Assembly: GCF_013184985.2 (NCBI RefSeq)
Contig: NZ_CP063418.1
Location: forward strand, 1,364,001 to 1,428,000
Source: Actinomyces faecalis
GTDB taxonomy: Bacteria; Actinomycetota; Actinomycetes; Actinomycetales; Actinomycetaceae
DNA: 64,000 nucleotides
Reading direction: 5' to 3'
Part shown: in pieces, positions 15,746 through 26,244 of the stretch
Layout of the letters: each line of letters begins with the position of its first letter
How positions within the stretch are numbered: position 1 is the stretch's first letter
Position numbers and translations under genes: made by a program
Notes under the pieces: generated by a model
Database searches by the model: none
Told to the model about the DNA's origin: nothing
Seen by the model: the letters and a program-made list of their open reading frames with translations, nothing else

Positions 15746-16318
15746 GTGAGCGCGAACGAAGCGATCCGTCACGACGTCGCCCTTCAGCGCACCCAGGGCA
15801 TGCTCTTCGGTGACCCGCTTCCTGAACTGGACGCCAACACCGGCTACCGCGGACCGATCGCCTGCCGGGCCGCGGGCATCACCTACCGCCAGCTCGACTA
15901 CTGGGCCCGCACGGGCCTGGTCGAGCCCACGATCCGCTCAGCCAAGGGCTCTGGCTCCCAGCGCCTGTACTCCTTCCGGGACATCCTCCTGCTCAAGATC
16001 GTCAAGCGCCTGCTGGACACCGGTGTCTCCCTCCAGCAGATCCGTACCGCTGTCAACGCCCTGCACGCCCGGGGCGTCGAGGACCTGACCTCGATCACCC
16101 TCATGAGCGACGGTGCCTCGGTCTACGAGTGCACGAGCAACGACGAGGTCATCGACCTCGTCCAGGGCGGTCAGGGCGTCTTCGGCATCGCCGTCGGCCG
16201 GGTGTGGCACGAGGTCGAGGGCTCACTGGCAGAGCTGCCTACCGACCACGCGGGTGACGGTCCCGTCATCGAGGACGAGCTCGCCGCCCGTCGTGCGGCC
16301 AAGCGCCGTGCGATGTGA
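15746..16318 (+). CDS. MerR-family regulator (Rv1830-like)
   Basis: A 190-residue MerR regulator, the last member of the conserved four-gene block. The winged helix at about residues 35-110 includes GITYRQLDYWARTGLVEP and RLYSFRDILLLKIVKRLLD. The C-terminal part (VYECTSNDEVIDLVQGGQGV) is typical of this subgroup and has no metal-binding cysteine pair. The GTG at 15746 has GGAG 8 nt upstream. A more upstream frame extension exists but lacks conserved sequence. Confidence 0.88.
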   Translation: MSANEAIRHDVALQRTQGMLFGDPLPELDANTGYRGPIACRAAGITYRQLDYWARTGLVEPTIRSAKGSGSQRLYSFRDILLLKIVKRLLDTGVSLQQIRTAVNALHARGVEDLTSITLMSDGASVYECTSNDEVIDLVQGGQGVFGIAVGRVWHEVEGSLAELPTDHAGDGPVIEDELAARRAAKRRAM

Positions 16319-16615
16319 GGGCCGCGCCGGCTCAGAAGCGTCGCTGCCCCAGCACGTAGCCTCGCGAGTACCCGTCTGACAGGTCCTTCAGCAGAAAGCA
16401 GCCACGCAGTCCCAGCCCCGGCCGGGACGAAGGCCCATCATGGTCCGCTCCGTGAGATATCGCACCCCTTCTGGAACTCATCAGGAGGCGTTCTGAGGGC
16501 GACGGGGCTGACGAATGACGTCTCCTCCTGGTAACAATTCTGTCAGGTCACGTTTACGTGGCTCTGGCCGCCGCCCCCTCCGGACGGTCGGTTCACCTCG
16601 CCCACCGGGACTGGA
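16319..16615. other. Intergenic region before the phosphate transporter
   Basis: 297 bp without a credible gene. It contains a 12-bp palindrome CACGTTTACGTG at 16549-16560 and a GTTCACC heptamer near 16591 resembling one half of a PHO box, without a convincing second unit. No ribosome site is obvious for the downstream ATG. Confidence 0.4.
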
Positions 16616-17833
16616 ATGAGTAGCACCCTCTTCATCGTCGTCGTCGTGGTCATCACCGCGCTGGTGTTCGACTTCACCAACGGCTTTCACGACTCTTCCA
16701 ACGCGATGGCCACGTCCGTCGCGACGGGGGCCTTTACCCCCAAGCGCGCGGTTCTCGTAGCCGCCGTCCTCAACGTCATCGGCGCCTGCCTGTCCACTGA
16801 GGTGGCCAAGACCATCTCAGGGGGGCTGTTTGACGACGCCCTGATCCAGGCCGCCCCGGCCATGGTCTTCGCGGGACTGGCTGGTGCCATCCTGTGGAAC
16901 CTGGCCACCTGGCTCTTCGGCCTGCCCTCGTCCTCCTCCCACGCCCTGTTCGGTGGGCTGATCGGCGCCGTCGTCGTGGCCGCGGGCCTGCAGGGAGTGC
17001 ACTGGGGCACCGTTGTCTCCAAGATCGTCCTGCCAGCGCTGGTCGCTCCGTGCGTCGCCGGTCTGGCGGCTGCCGTCGCCACCTGGATCGCCTACCGGGT
17101 GGCCCGGCCTGACGACCGCTACTCCCAGAAGGTCTTCCGCAACGGCCAGCGCCTGTCGGCCTCCCTCGTCGCCCTGGCGCACGGGACGTCGGACGGCCAG
17201 AAGACGATGGGTGTCATCACCCTGGTCCTGGTGGCCGCCGGCTACCAGGAAGGCGGCACCGGGCCCCAGTGGTGGGTCATCGCCACCGCGGGCCTCGCGA
17301 TCGGGCTGGGCACCTACTCCGGCGGCTGGCGGATCATGCGGACGATGGGCAAGGGCCTGGTCCATATCGACTCCCCGCAGGGCTTCGCCGCCGAGACGGC
17401 CTCAACAGTGGCGATCCTGGCCTCCTCCCACCTCGGTTTCGCCCTGTCTACCACGCACATCTGCACCGGCTCCATCCTCGGCTCGGGCGTCGGCCGCGGC
17501 TCCAAGGTCTCGTGGGGGACCTTCGCACGCATGGGAGTGGCCTGGCTCATCACGCTGCCGGCAGCAGGCATGGTCGGAGCCCTGACGTCCTACGTCGCCG
17601 TTCGCGGAGGCACCCTCGGTACGGTCCTGGTGATCCTCGCACTCCTGGCTGGCGCCATGGCCATCATCCGGCAGGCCAACCACAACAAGGTGGACTTCTC
17701 CAACGTCAACGACGCCCACACGGTGGTGGTCGCCAAGCAGACCGACCCCCTTCTCACGCGCAAGCCGCGCACCGTCGAGCAGGTCAAGCAGGAGCTGGCA
17801 GGAGCCGGCTCACGAGGAGGCGACGGAGCATGA
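16616..17833 (+). CDS. pit: Inorganic phosphate transporter, PiT family
   Basis: A 405-residue membrane protein that imports phosphate, usually as a metal-phosphate complex, with protons. The duplicated PiT signatures are present: FDFTNGFHDSSNAMATSVAT at residues 18-37, and the second-repeat LVALAHGTSDGQKTMG. Around ten hydrophobic helices are apparent, with a cytosolic C-terminal tail. Its stop overlaps the ATG of a small membrane protein (ATGA), so the two are coupled. No PhoU-like gene is adjacent. Confidence 0.93.
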   Translation: MSSTLFIVVVVVITALVFDFTNGFHDSSNAMATSVATGAFTPKRAVLVAAVLNVIGACLSTEVAKTISGGLFDDALIQAAPAMVFAGLAGAILWNLATWLFGLPSSSSHALFGGLIGAVVVAAGLQGVHWGTVVSKIVLPALVAPCVAGLAAAVATWIAYRVARPDDRYSQKVFRNGQRLSASLVALAHGTSDGQKTMGVITLVLVAAGYQEGGTGPQWWVIATAGLAIGLGTYSGGWRIMRTMGKGLVHIDSPQGFAAETASTVAILASSHLGFALSTTHICTGSILGSGVGRGSKVSWGTFARMGVAWLITLPAAGMVGALTSYVAVRGGTLGTVLVILALLAGAMAIIRQANHNKVDFSNVNDAHTVVVAKQTDPLLTRKPRTVEQVKQELAGAGSRGGDGA

Positions 17834-18075
17834 GCGCCATCAGCATCGACTGGGCATCGCTGGGGCTTGTCACCCTGGTCACCGTGACCGTGACGGCCTT
17901 CGTCATGCTCATCACCTCCTCCGCCGCACGCATGCTCGACGAGGTTCACCTCAAGCGGCAGGCCGGCGAGGTCGAGGGGCTGCACGCAGCCGAGGTCGCC
18001 GCCGGGTTCTTCCTCGTGCTGGCCGGCGGCATCGTGGCCTTCGGCCTGTGGCTGATCATCCCCTACTTCCACTGA
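17830..18075 (+). CDS. Small two-helix membrane protein coupled to PiT
   Basis: An 81-residue protein with two hydrophobic segments, about residues 10-31 (LGLVTLVTVTVTAFVMLITS) and 57-78 (AGFFLVLAGGIVAFGLWLII), joined by a charged loop (RMLDEVHLKRQAGEVEG). It overlaps the transporter stop by 4 nt. The tight coupling suggests an accessory subunit or assembly factor for PiT. I do not recognise a characterised family, so no function is assigned. Confidence 0.8.
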   Translation: MSAISIDWASLGLVTLVTVTVTAFVMLITSSAARMLDEVHLKRQAGEVEGLHAAEVAAGFFLVLAGGIVAFGLWLIIPYFH

Positions 18076-18098
18076 GCCCTGGCGGTCACCTCTCCCGG

Positions 18099-18104
18099 TA
18101 GCCT
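18099..18104 (+). promoter_or_regulatory. -10 box of a leaderless transcript (scrB)
   Basis: TAGCCT, 6 nt (GGGCCC), then ATG at 18111. It gives the GH32 gene its own promoter only 35 bp after the phosphate unit. Confidence 0.5.
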
Positions 18105-18110
18105 GGGCCC

Positions 18111-19622
18111 ATGACCGAGGACCTGCGCGCCGCGGCCGCCGAGGCCGTCAAGGCCTCCCGCGCCGCCGACGACCCCGACTACCCGCTCATCCACGTGGCC
18201 CCCCCGGTCGGGCGGCTCAACGACCCCAACGGGCTGCTGATCGACGACGGCGTCGCCCACGTCTTCTTCCAGTACACCCCGATGCACGGCAGCAGGAGGC
18301 TGGTCTACTGGGGGCACGCTACCTCCCGGGACATGCTCCACTGGGTGCAGCACGAGCCAGCGATCGTCCCGGACTCCTTCTACGACGCCAACGGCGCCTA
18401 CTCAGGCAACGCCCTGGTCCTGGAGGACGACGAGCGGGCCACGGCGCCGCACGAGGCCCGCTACCAGCTCTTCTACACCGGCAACCTCAAGGACGAGGCC
18501 ACTGGCGAGCGCACCGCGAGCCAGTGCCTGGTGACCTCCCAGGACCTGCTCTCCTTCACCAAGCTGTCCTCCAACCCCTTGATCGCCACCCACGCTCCCG
18601 GCTACACAGCCCACTTCCGCGACCCGCAGGTCACTCGGGACCCTGAGGCCCCAGGCACCTACCGCATGCTCCTGGGTGTCCAGAGGACTAACGAGACCGG
18701 CGCAGCGCTGCTCTACCGGTCCACTGACATGCTCAGCTGGCACCTGGACGGGGAGATGACCTTCCCGGACGCCGACGGCTGCCTGGACACCCTGGGCTTC
18801 ATGTGGGAGTGCCCTGGGCTGGTCAGGCTCACGGACGAGGTCACGGGCCAGGAGCAGGACGTGCTCATCTGGTGCCCGCAGGGGGCCCGGCCTGAGGGCC
18901 CCGGCTACGAGAACGTCTTCCCGTGCGTCTACGCCGTAGGGCGCCTGACGGGCAACGAGCTGCGGCAGTGCGACGGCACGGTCCACGAGGTCGACCGCGG
19001 CTTTGAGTTCTACGCTCCCCAGGTCTTTGCCCGTCGTCCCTCTCAGCCCGGTCCGCCGCTGCTCATGGGATGGGTCGGCAACGCGGGCCAGGACGACCAG
19101 CCCTCGACCGCTACCGGTGGATGGGTCCACACCCTGACGGTGCCACGTACCCTGTCCCTGCGTGCCGGTCGGCTCATCCAGCGCCCGCTGCTGCCCGAGC
19201 CCGCTGCCCTGCCGCTGCCTCCCGGCCAGGAGCGTGGAGAGGCGCTCCGGCTCCTCGCCGGCCACCGCACCTGGCACCTGGTGCTCTGTGCCGAGGAGTC
19301 GACCGGCACCGTCGAGGTCCGTATCGGCAGCGAGGCGGACGGGGTCGTCATCGAGCTGGACGCAGGCCAGGGCTTCCTGCGGGTCGACCGCTCAGCCACG
19401 CGCTACACCCACCACGGTGCCCGGCGCACCGTCGAGATCGACCGCCAGGTACCTCCTCGCCTGGAGGTCGTCCACGACCGCTCCGTCACGGAGGTCTTCG
19501 TCGGGGACGGCGACCTGGCCTTCAGCATGCGCAGCTTCATCGACCCGGCTGCCGACGGCGCCACGGTCACCGTGTGGGACGGCGCCCGGCTGCTGAGTGC
19601 CCAGGCCTCGGTCTTTGACTGA
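18111..19622 (+). CDS. scrB: GH32 sucrose-6-phosphate hydrolase / beta-fructofuranosidase
   Basis: A 503-residue glycoside hydrolase family 32 enzyme that cleaves sucrose 6-phosphate to glucose 6-phosphate and fructose. The catalytic motifs are intact: GRLNDPNG with the nucleophile Asp, FRDPQV with the transition-state stabiliser, and WECPGL with the acid/base Glu. A C-terminal beta-sandwich follows. No signal peptide is present, so it acts inside the cell on PTS-imported sugar. The neighbours are a sucrose-type PTS permease and a LacI repressor. Action on other fructosides cannot be excluded. Confidence 0.92.
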   Translation: MTEDLRAAAAEAVKASRAADDPDYPLIHVAPPVGRLNDPNGLLIDDGVAHVFFQYTPMHGSRRLVYWGHATSRDMLHWVQHEPAIVPDSFYDANGAYSGNALVLEDDERATAPHEARYQLFYTGNLKDEATGERTASQCLVTSQDLLSFTKLSSNPLIATHAPGYTAHFRDPQVTRDPEAPGTYRMLLGVQRTNETGAALLYRSTDMLSWHLDGEMTFPDADGCLDTLGFMWECPGLVRLTDEVTGQEQDVLIWCPQGARPEGPGYENVFPCVYAVGRLTGNELRQCDGTVHEVDRGFEFYAPQVFARRPSQPGPPLLMGWVGNAGQDDQPSTATGGWVHTLTVPRTLSLRAGRLIQRPLLPEPAALPLPPGQERGEALRLLAGHRTWHLVLCAEESTGTVEVRIGSEADGVVIELDAGQGFLRVDRSATRYTHHGARRTVEIDRQVPPRLEVVHDRSVTEVFVGDGDLAFSMRSFIDPAADGATVTVWDGARLLSAQASVFD

Positions 19623-19679
19623 CTCGTCGCCGTTTCCGGGGCTCTGATGCCTTGCCACAGGGACGGGGCGACGGTAATG

Positions 19680-19695
19680 TGACTATCGATTGACA
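19680..19695. promoter_or_regulatory. LacI-type operator overlapping a -35 box before scrA
   Basis: A 16-bp imperfect palindrome centred on CG (12 of 16 positions symmetrical, core ATCGAT) fits LacI/GalR operators. Its right end is TTGACA at 19690-19695, a canonical -35 box, so bound repressor would block RNA polymerase. The candidate repressor is the LacI protein at 21821-22825. A matching -10 box is not clear. Confidence 0.5.
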
Positions 19696-19785
19696 TACTC
19701 CCGGTCCACGGTTCTCGTCATCCGGCAACGGCGTCGGGCACCACCTCATCGCTGAGGGGCCAGGAAGCACAGAAAGGAGACCCGG

Positions 19786-21786
19786 GTGGCTATGGACCAC
19801 GCTCGCGTTGCGGCCGCTGTCATCGCCTACGTCGGCGGTGCCGACAACATCAGCGCCGCAGCCCACTGCGCCACGCGGCTTCGCCTCGTCCTGGCGGACA
19901 TGGACAAGGTCGACCAGAAGGCCCTGGACGCCGATCCCGACCTCAAGGGCACCTTCGTGGCCGGAGGGATGTACCAGATCATCGTCGGCCCTGGTGACGT
20001 CGACCTGGTCTTCAAGGAGATGATCGCCACCGGCAAGGTACGCGAGGTCTCCAAGGACGAGGCGAAGCAGGAGGCGGCCCAGTCAGGCAATCTCTTCACC
20101 CGCTTCATCAAGATGATCGCCGACATCTTCGTCCCGATCCTGCCCGCGCTCATCGCCGGCGGTCTCATGATGGCGATCAACAACGTCCTGACGGCCCAGG
20201 GCCTGTTCGGTGACCAGGCCCTGGTCGAGCGGTGGACCTGGCTGACCGACTACGCCGACCTGATCAACATGGTCTCCTCGGCCGCCTTCGCCTTCCTCCC
20301 GGTCCTCGTCGGCTTCTCGGCCACGAAGCGCTTTGGCGGCAACGTCTACCTGGGTGCCGCCATGGGTGCCGCCATGGTCTCGACCTCGCTGACCAACGCC
20401 TACTCCATCGCACAGGCGCAGGCTGAGGGCAGCATCGAGGTGTGGCACCTGTTCGGCCTGACGGTAGACAAGATCGGGTACCAGGCGATGGTGATCCCCG
20501 TCCTGTGCGTGGCATGGATCCTGTCCACGATCGAGAAGTGGCTCCACAAGCGCCTGTCCGGTACCGCGGACTTCCTGCTCACCCCGCTCATCACCATCCT
20601 GGTCACCGGCTTCCTCACCTTCGTCATCGTCGGTCCCGTGACCCGTGAGCTCTCCGACGCCATCACCTACGGGCTGGACTGGGTCTACAACGCCCTGGGC
20701 CCGGTGGGCGGCTTCCTGTTCGGCCTGGTCTACTCACCGATCGTGGTCACCGGCCTGCACCAGTCCTTCCCGGCCGTCGAGATCCCGCTGCTGCCCCAGA
20801 ACGGGGGAGTGGGGGACTTCATCTTCCCCATCGCCTCCATGGCCAACGTGGCCCAGGGCGCCGTGGCGCTGGCGGTCTTCTTCCGCACCCGGGAGGCCAA
20901 GATGAAGGGCCTTGCCGGTGCCGGTGGCGTCTCGGCGGTCTTCGGTATCACCGAGCCGGCGATCTTCGGCGTCAACCTGCGTCTGCGCTGGCCCTTCTTC
21001 ATCGGCATGGGAGCGGCTGCCGTGGGCTCGGCGGGCGTCGCTCTGTTCAACGTGCGTGGTGCGGCGCTGGGAGCCGCCGGCTTCGTCGGCTTCGTGTCAA
21101 TCAAGACCGAGGACATCCCGGTCTACCTCGCCCTGGAGGCCCTCACCTTCGTCCTTGCCTTCGGCGCCGCCTTCGTCTACGCCTCCACCCGGGGCAAGGC
21201 CTCTCTCGCGGGGGGCGACGACGCCGCTGACCAGGTGCCCTCAGCGCCTGCTGACGCACCGGCTCAGGAGCCGCACCTGCCTGAGGGGGCCGACCGCGAC
21301 CTCACTGTCACCTCGCCGCTACGCGGCACCGCGGTCGCGCTCAGCGAGGTCAAGGACCAGACCTTCGCCTCGGGCATGCTCGGACCGGGCCTGGCGGTCG
21401 AGCCCGCAGGCGGCCCCGTGGTCTCCCCGGTCGACGGCGAGGTGATCGTGGCCTTCCCGACCGGCCACGCCTACGGGCTGCGCTCAGCCTCCGGCATCGA
21501 GCTCCTCATTCACGTCGGGATGGACACCGTCGAGCTCGGTGGCCGCCACTTCAGCCCTCAGGTCGCTGCCGGTCAGACCGTCCGTCGCGGCCAGACGCTG
21601 GTCGAGGTGGACTGGCAGGCGCTGCGGGACGAGGGCTACGAGACCGTCACCCCGATCGTGCTGTCCAACGCCACAGCCTTCGAGGGGCTGAGTGACCCGC
21701 TGTGCGAGGACGGCCGCCACCACGAGGTCTCCGTGACCGACCGGCTCTTCGCCGTCGTCGCTCCTGAGACCGTCGCGGCCGGCTGA
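19786..21786 (+). CDS. scrA: PTS sucrose/beta-glucoside-type transporter, IIBCA
   Basis: A 666-residue permease that imports and phosphorylates a sugar with phosphate from HPr. Domain order is IIB (about 1-90, phosphocysteine C28 in AAHCATRLRL), IIC (about 105-470, multiple helices, with the ITEPAIFGVNLRLRWPF motif) and IIA (about 510-660, phospho-His H576 in LLIHVGMDTVELGG). The GTG start is chosen because AGGAG lies 6 nt upstream; an ATG two codons later is farther. Sucrose specificity is inferred from the adjoining GH32 hydrolase; trehalose or beta-glucosides are alternatives by sequence alone. Confidence 0.92.
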   Translation: MAMDHARVAAAVIAYVGGADNISAAAHCATRLRLVLADMDKVDQKALDADPDLKGTFVAGGMYQIIVGPGDVDLVFKEMIATGKVREVSKDEAKQEAAQSGNLFTRFIKMIADIFVPILPALIAGGLMMAINNVLTAQGLFGDQALVERWTWLTDYADLINMVSSAAFAFLPVLVGFSATKRFGGNVYLGAAMGAAMVSTSLTNAYSIAQAQAEGSIEVWHLFGLTVDKIGYQAMVIPVLCVAWILSTIEKWLHKRLSGTADFLLTPLITILVTGFLTFVIVGPVTRELSDAITYGLDWVYNALGPVGGFLFGLVYSPIVVTGLHQSFPAVEIPLLPQNGGVGDFIFPIASMANVAQGAVALAVFFRTREAKMKGLAGAGGVSAVFGITEPAIFGVNLRLRWPFFIGMGAAAVGSAGVALFNVRGAALGAAGFVGFVSIKTEDIPVYLALEALTFVLAFGAAFVYASTRGKASLAGGDDAADQVPSAPADAPAQEPHLPEGADRDLTVTSPLRGTAVALSEVKDQTFASGMLGPGLAVEPAGGPVVSPVDGEVIVAFPTGHAYGLRSASGIELLIHVGMDTVELGGRHFSPQVAAGQTVRRGQTLVEVDWQALRDEGYETVTPIVLSNATAFEGLSDPLCEDGRHHEVSVTDRLFAVVAPETVAAG

Positions 21787-21802
21787 GAGCGCCCTCGCCG
21801 TC

Positions 21803-21845
21803 GCTGCTGCCCGGTCGCCCTCAGGAGGTGCGGCCGGGCAGCAGC
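21803..21845. terminator. Bidirectional terminator between scrA and scrR
   Basis: A perfect 12-bp stem (21803-21814 with 21834-21845) with a 19-nt loop lies between the convergent genes. The right arm includes the last codons of the LacI gene. Confidence 0.6.
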
Positions 21846-22825
21846 TCACCCTCCAGCTCGATGGTGGCGGGGGAGGGGAGCGGGTCCCGGTCCGAGGCCT
21901 GGGCCTGCACGAGCTCCATCAGCCGTGCGACCGAGGCGCGCGCGATCTGCGCGATAGGCTGACGCAGCGTCGTCAACCCTGGTAAGGCGCGCCGCACCGC
22001 CGTGGTTCCGTCGAAGCCAGCGACCTTGAGGCTACCGGGGACGTCGACGCCACGGCTGTCAGCCCAGTCCAGCACAGCAGCGGCAGACAGGTCGTCCGTG
22101 GCGAAGACCGCGTCGACCCGGCTGCGCACGGCATCGAGCTGGTCACGGATGAGCCGGGAACGAGCGTCCTCCGGCGTGTGGAAGTCGACCGTCAGGACGA
22201 TCGGGTCGACTCCCGCCTCTGCCAGGACCTGGCGGTACCCGGCCTCGCGCAGGTTGTGCGTCCCTGAGCGCGAGGTCAGCAGCGCCGGCGCAGTGGCGCC
22301 GCGCTGCAGGAGGTGCGTGGTCACGGCACGCCCACCTGCCAGGTTGTCGCAGCGGACGTTCGTGATGGTGGGGGACAGGTCTCGATCAACGGTGACCAGC
22401 GGCAGGCGGATCCGCCGGTACTCCGACAGGTGCTCGTTGTGGCCGCCGGAGATGATACCGTCCACACGGTGGGAGACCAGCAGGTCCAGGTACTCGCGCT
22501 CCCTGTCGGCGCGGCCCATCGAGTTGCACACCAGGATCCGGTAGCCGTGCTCGGCCAGGGCGTCCTCCAGCTCAGCGGCCAGCTCTCCGAAGAAGGGCAG
22601 CGCGACCGTCGGCACGATGACGCCGACGGTCTGCGTGGACTTGCCGTGCAGCGCCCGCGCGACCTGGTTCGGGCGGTACCCGAGCTCGTCGATCGCCCGG
22701 GCGACCCGCTCCTTGGTCACCTCAGACAGGTAGCCCCGGTTGTTGAGCACACGAGAGACTGTGGTGGGGGACACGCCCGCGACGCGGGCGACGTCGGTGA
22801 GCGTGGGCTCACGCCGGTCAGTCAC
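21821..22825 (-). CDS. scrR: LacI-family transcriptional repressor, probable sucrose regulator
   Basis: A 334-residue repressor with an N-terminal LacI helix-turn-helix (LTDVARVAGVSPTTVSRVLN, residues 9-28) and hinge helix, followed by a periplasmic-binding-protein-like sugar-sensing domain. The GTG start has a near-perfect ribosome site, AGGAGG. It converges on scrA, and a CG-centred palindrome lies in the scrA promoter. A role in repressing scrA, perhaps also scrB, is inferred from context. The inducer is unknown. Confidence 0.9.
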   Translation of the reverse strand: MTDRREPTLTDVARVAGVSPTTVSRVLNNRGYLSEVTKERVARAIDELGYRPNQVARALHGKSTQTVGVIVPTVALPFFGELAAELEDALAEHGYRILVCNSMGRADREREYLDLLVSHRVDGIISGGHNEHLSEYRRIRLPLVTVDRDLSPTITNVRCDNLAGGRAVTTHLLQRGATAPALLTSRSGTHNLREAGYRQVLAEAGVDPIVLTVDFHTPEDARSRLIRDQLDAVRSRVDAVFATDDLSAAAVLDWADSRGVDVPGSLKVAGFDGTTAVRRALPGLTTLRQPIAQIARASVARLMELVQAQASDRDPLPSPATIELEGELLPGRTS

Positions 22826-22873
22826 AAGGACCTCCTGAGCGATCGGGCTTGGGCACAGGTGCCCACCCTATGC

Positions 22874-23521
22874 TCACTGGGCGTCCGCGCGCGCAGGGCA
22901 CAGCACTGGCGCCACCTCCTGATAGACCCGGATCATCGCACGAGCGATCGCGGCGTGACCCGCGTCATCGGGGTGGATGCCGTCCAGCGCCAGCTTGTCC
23001 TCGTCACCGTCGATCGCCGTCGTCATCGCGTCGGTTGACACCAACCCCAACCGGGTCGCGGTCTCGTGGACCAGCCGCCGCACGACGCCGAAGCGCGGCC
23101 CCATGCCAAGGGCAGGGAAGTAGGGGGCGATCACAACCGGGGAGCCCGGCAAGCGCTCACGCAGGAAGCCGAGGTCGTGCTCGACCGCCTCGGTGACCAG
23201 CTCCAGCTGGCTGGGAAGGTGGGCCGCGTCGTTGACTCCCAGGCACACCGTCACGACGTCCGGCTCGGCACGAAGCACGGTCTCCAGCCAGGTCGTGTCA
23301 CGGCACGACGGCGCCCGGTCTCCGCCGGGCAGGTGCCCGCCGCGCCGCGCGAAGAAGCCCAGGCCGTCAGCAGCCAGGTTGACCTCGCGCCAGCGCAGGT
23401 TCTCGCACACCAACGAGCTCCAGCGGTTACGGGGGTGCGTGACCGCCTGCCAGCCGGTGGTGACGGCGTCGCCGAGGAAGACGGCGGTGGGGAAGGGCTG
23501 CTGGCGAGGAATCGTGGGCAC
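22874..23521 (-). CDS. SGNH/GDSL hydrolase-fold protein lacking the catalytic serine
   Basis: A 215-residue SGNH-fold protein. Block I reads FLGDAVTTGW, so the nucleophile Ser of GDS is Ala; its codon is GCC at 23467-23465. The other blocks are intact: block II Gly in NLAADGLG, block III LGVNDAA with the oxyanion Asn, and block V DGIHPDDAGH with the Asp-His pair. It has no signal peptide. Either the enzyme is inactive and serves as a binding protein, or it uses another nucleophile. The GTG start has TACTGT 6 nt upstream and no ribosome site. Neighbours do not suggest a pathway. Confidence 0.85.
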   Translation of the reverse strand: MPTIPRQQPFPTAVFLGDAVTTGWQAVTHPRNRWSSLVCENLRWREVNLAADGLGFFARRGGHLPGGDRAPSCRDTTWLETVLRAEPDVVTVCLGVNDAAHLPSQLELVTEAVEHDLGFLRERLPGSPVVIAPYFPALGMGPRFGVVRRLVHETATRLGLVSTDAMTTAIDGDEDKLALDGIHPDDAGHAAIARAMIRVYQEVAPVLCPARADAQ

Positions 23522-23527
23522 GACCTG

Positions 23528-23533
23528 ACAGTA
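23528..23533 (-). promoter_or_regulatory. -10 box of a leaderless transcript (SGNH protein)
   Basis: The minus strand reads TACTGT, CAGGTC, then GTG. It fits the TAnnnT plus 6-nt pattern. Confidence 0.45.
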
Positions 23534-23604
23534 CTGCTCACAGTGCCGCTCGGGGCGCCGGTCCTATCGTCCTGAGCCCTCTCAACCTCACTGGAATGAC
23601 ATAA

Positions 23605-23625
23605 TGTGCATTATCGGCACATTGG
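23605..23625. promoter_or_regulatory. Operator-like dyad before the uvrA-like gene
   Basis: AATGTGC (23605-23611) and GCACATT (23619-23625) form a perfect 7-bp inverted repeat with a 7-nt centre. The left arm adjoins CATAAT, a -10-like hexamer. The patch is clearly AT-richer than its surroundings, and lies about 65 bp before the start codon. Confidence 0.45.
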
Positions 23626-23687
23626 GATCGTGGCGAGGTAGTGGGCGAGCGCCCGTCCGGCTCTCGCCCACCGCTGCAGGCTCAGGC

Positions 23688-26135
<2,448 letters not shown>

Positions 26136-26244
26136 GCCGACCTAGCCCAGGTACCCCAGGTTCACCTGCGTGTCCGGGTGGAAGAAGACCGCCACGCCGT
26201 GACACGGACGGGCTCGCCGTCATGCCGTACCTGCTGTTGTGATC

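Noticed and set aside
16585..16615. PHO box before the PiT gene
   Set aside because: One GTTCACC unit is present, but the second 11-bp direct unit does not match well enough to claim a regulator site.
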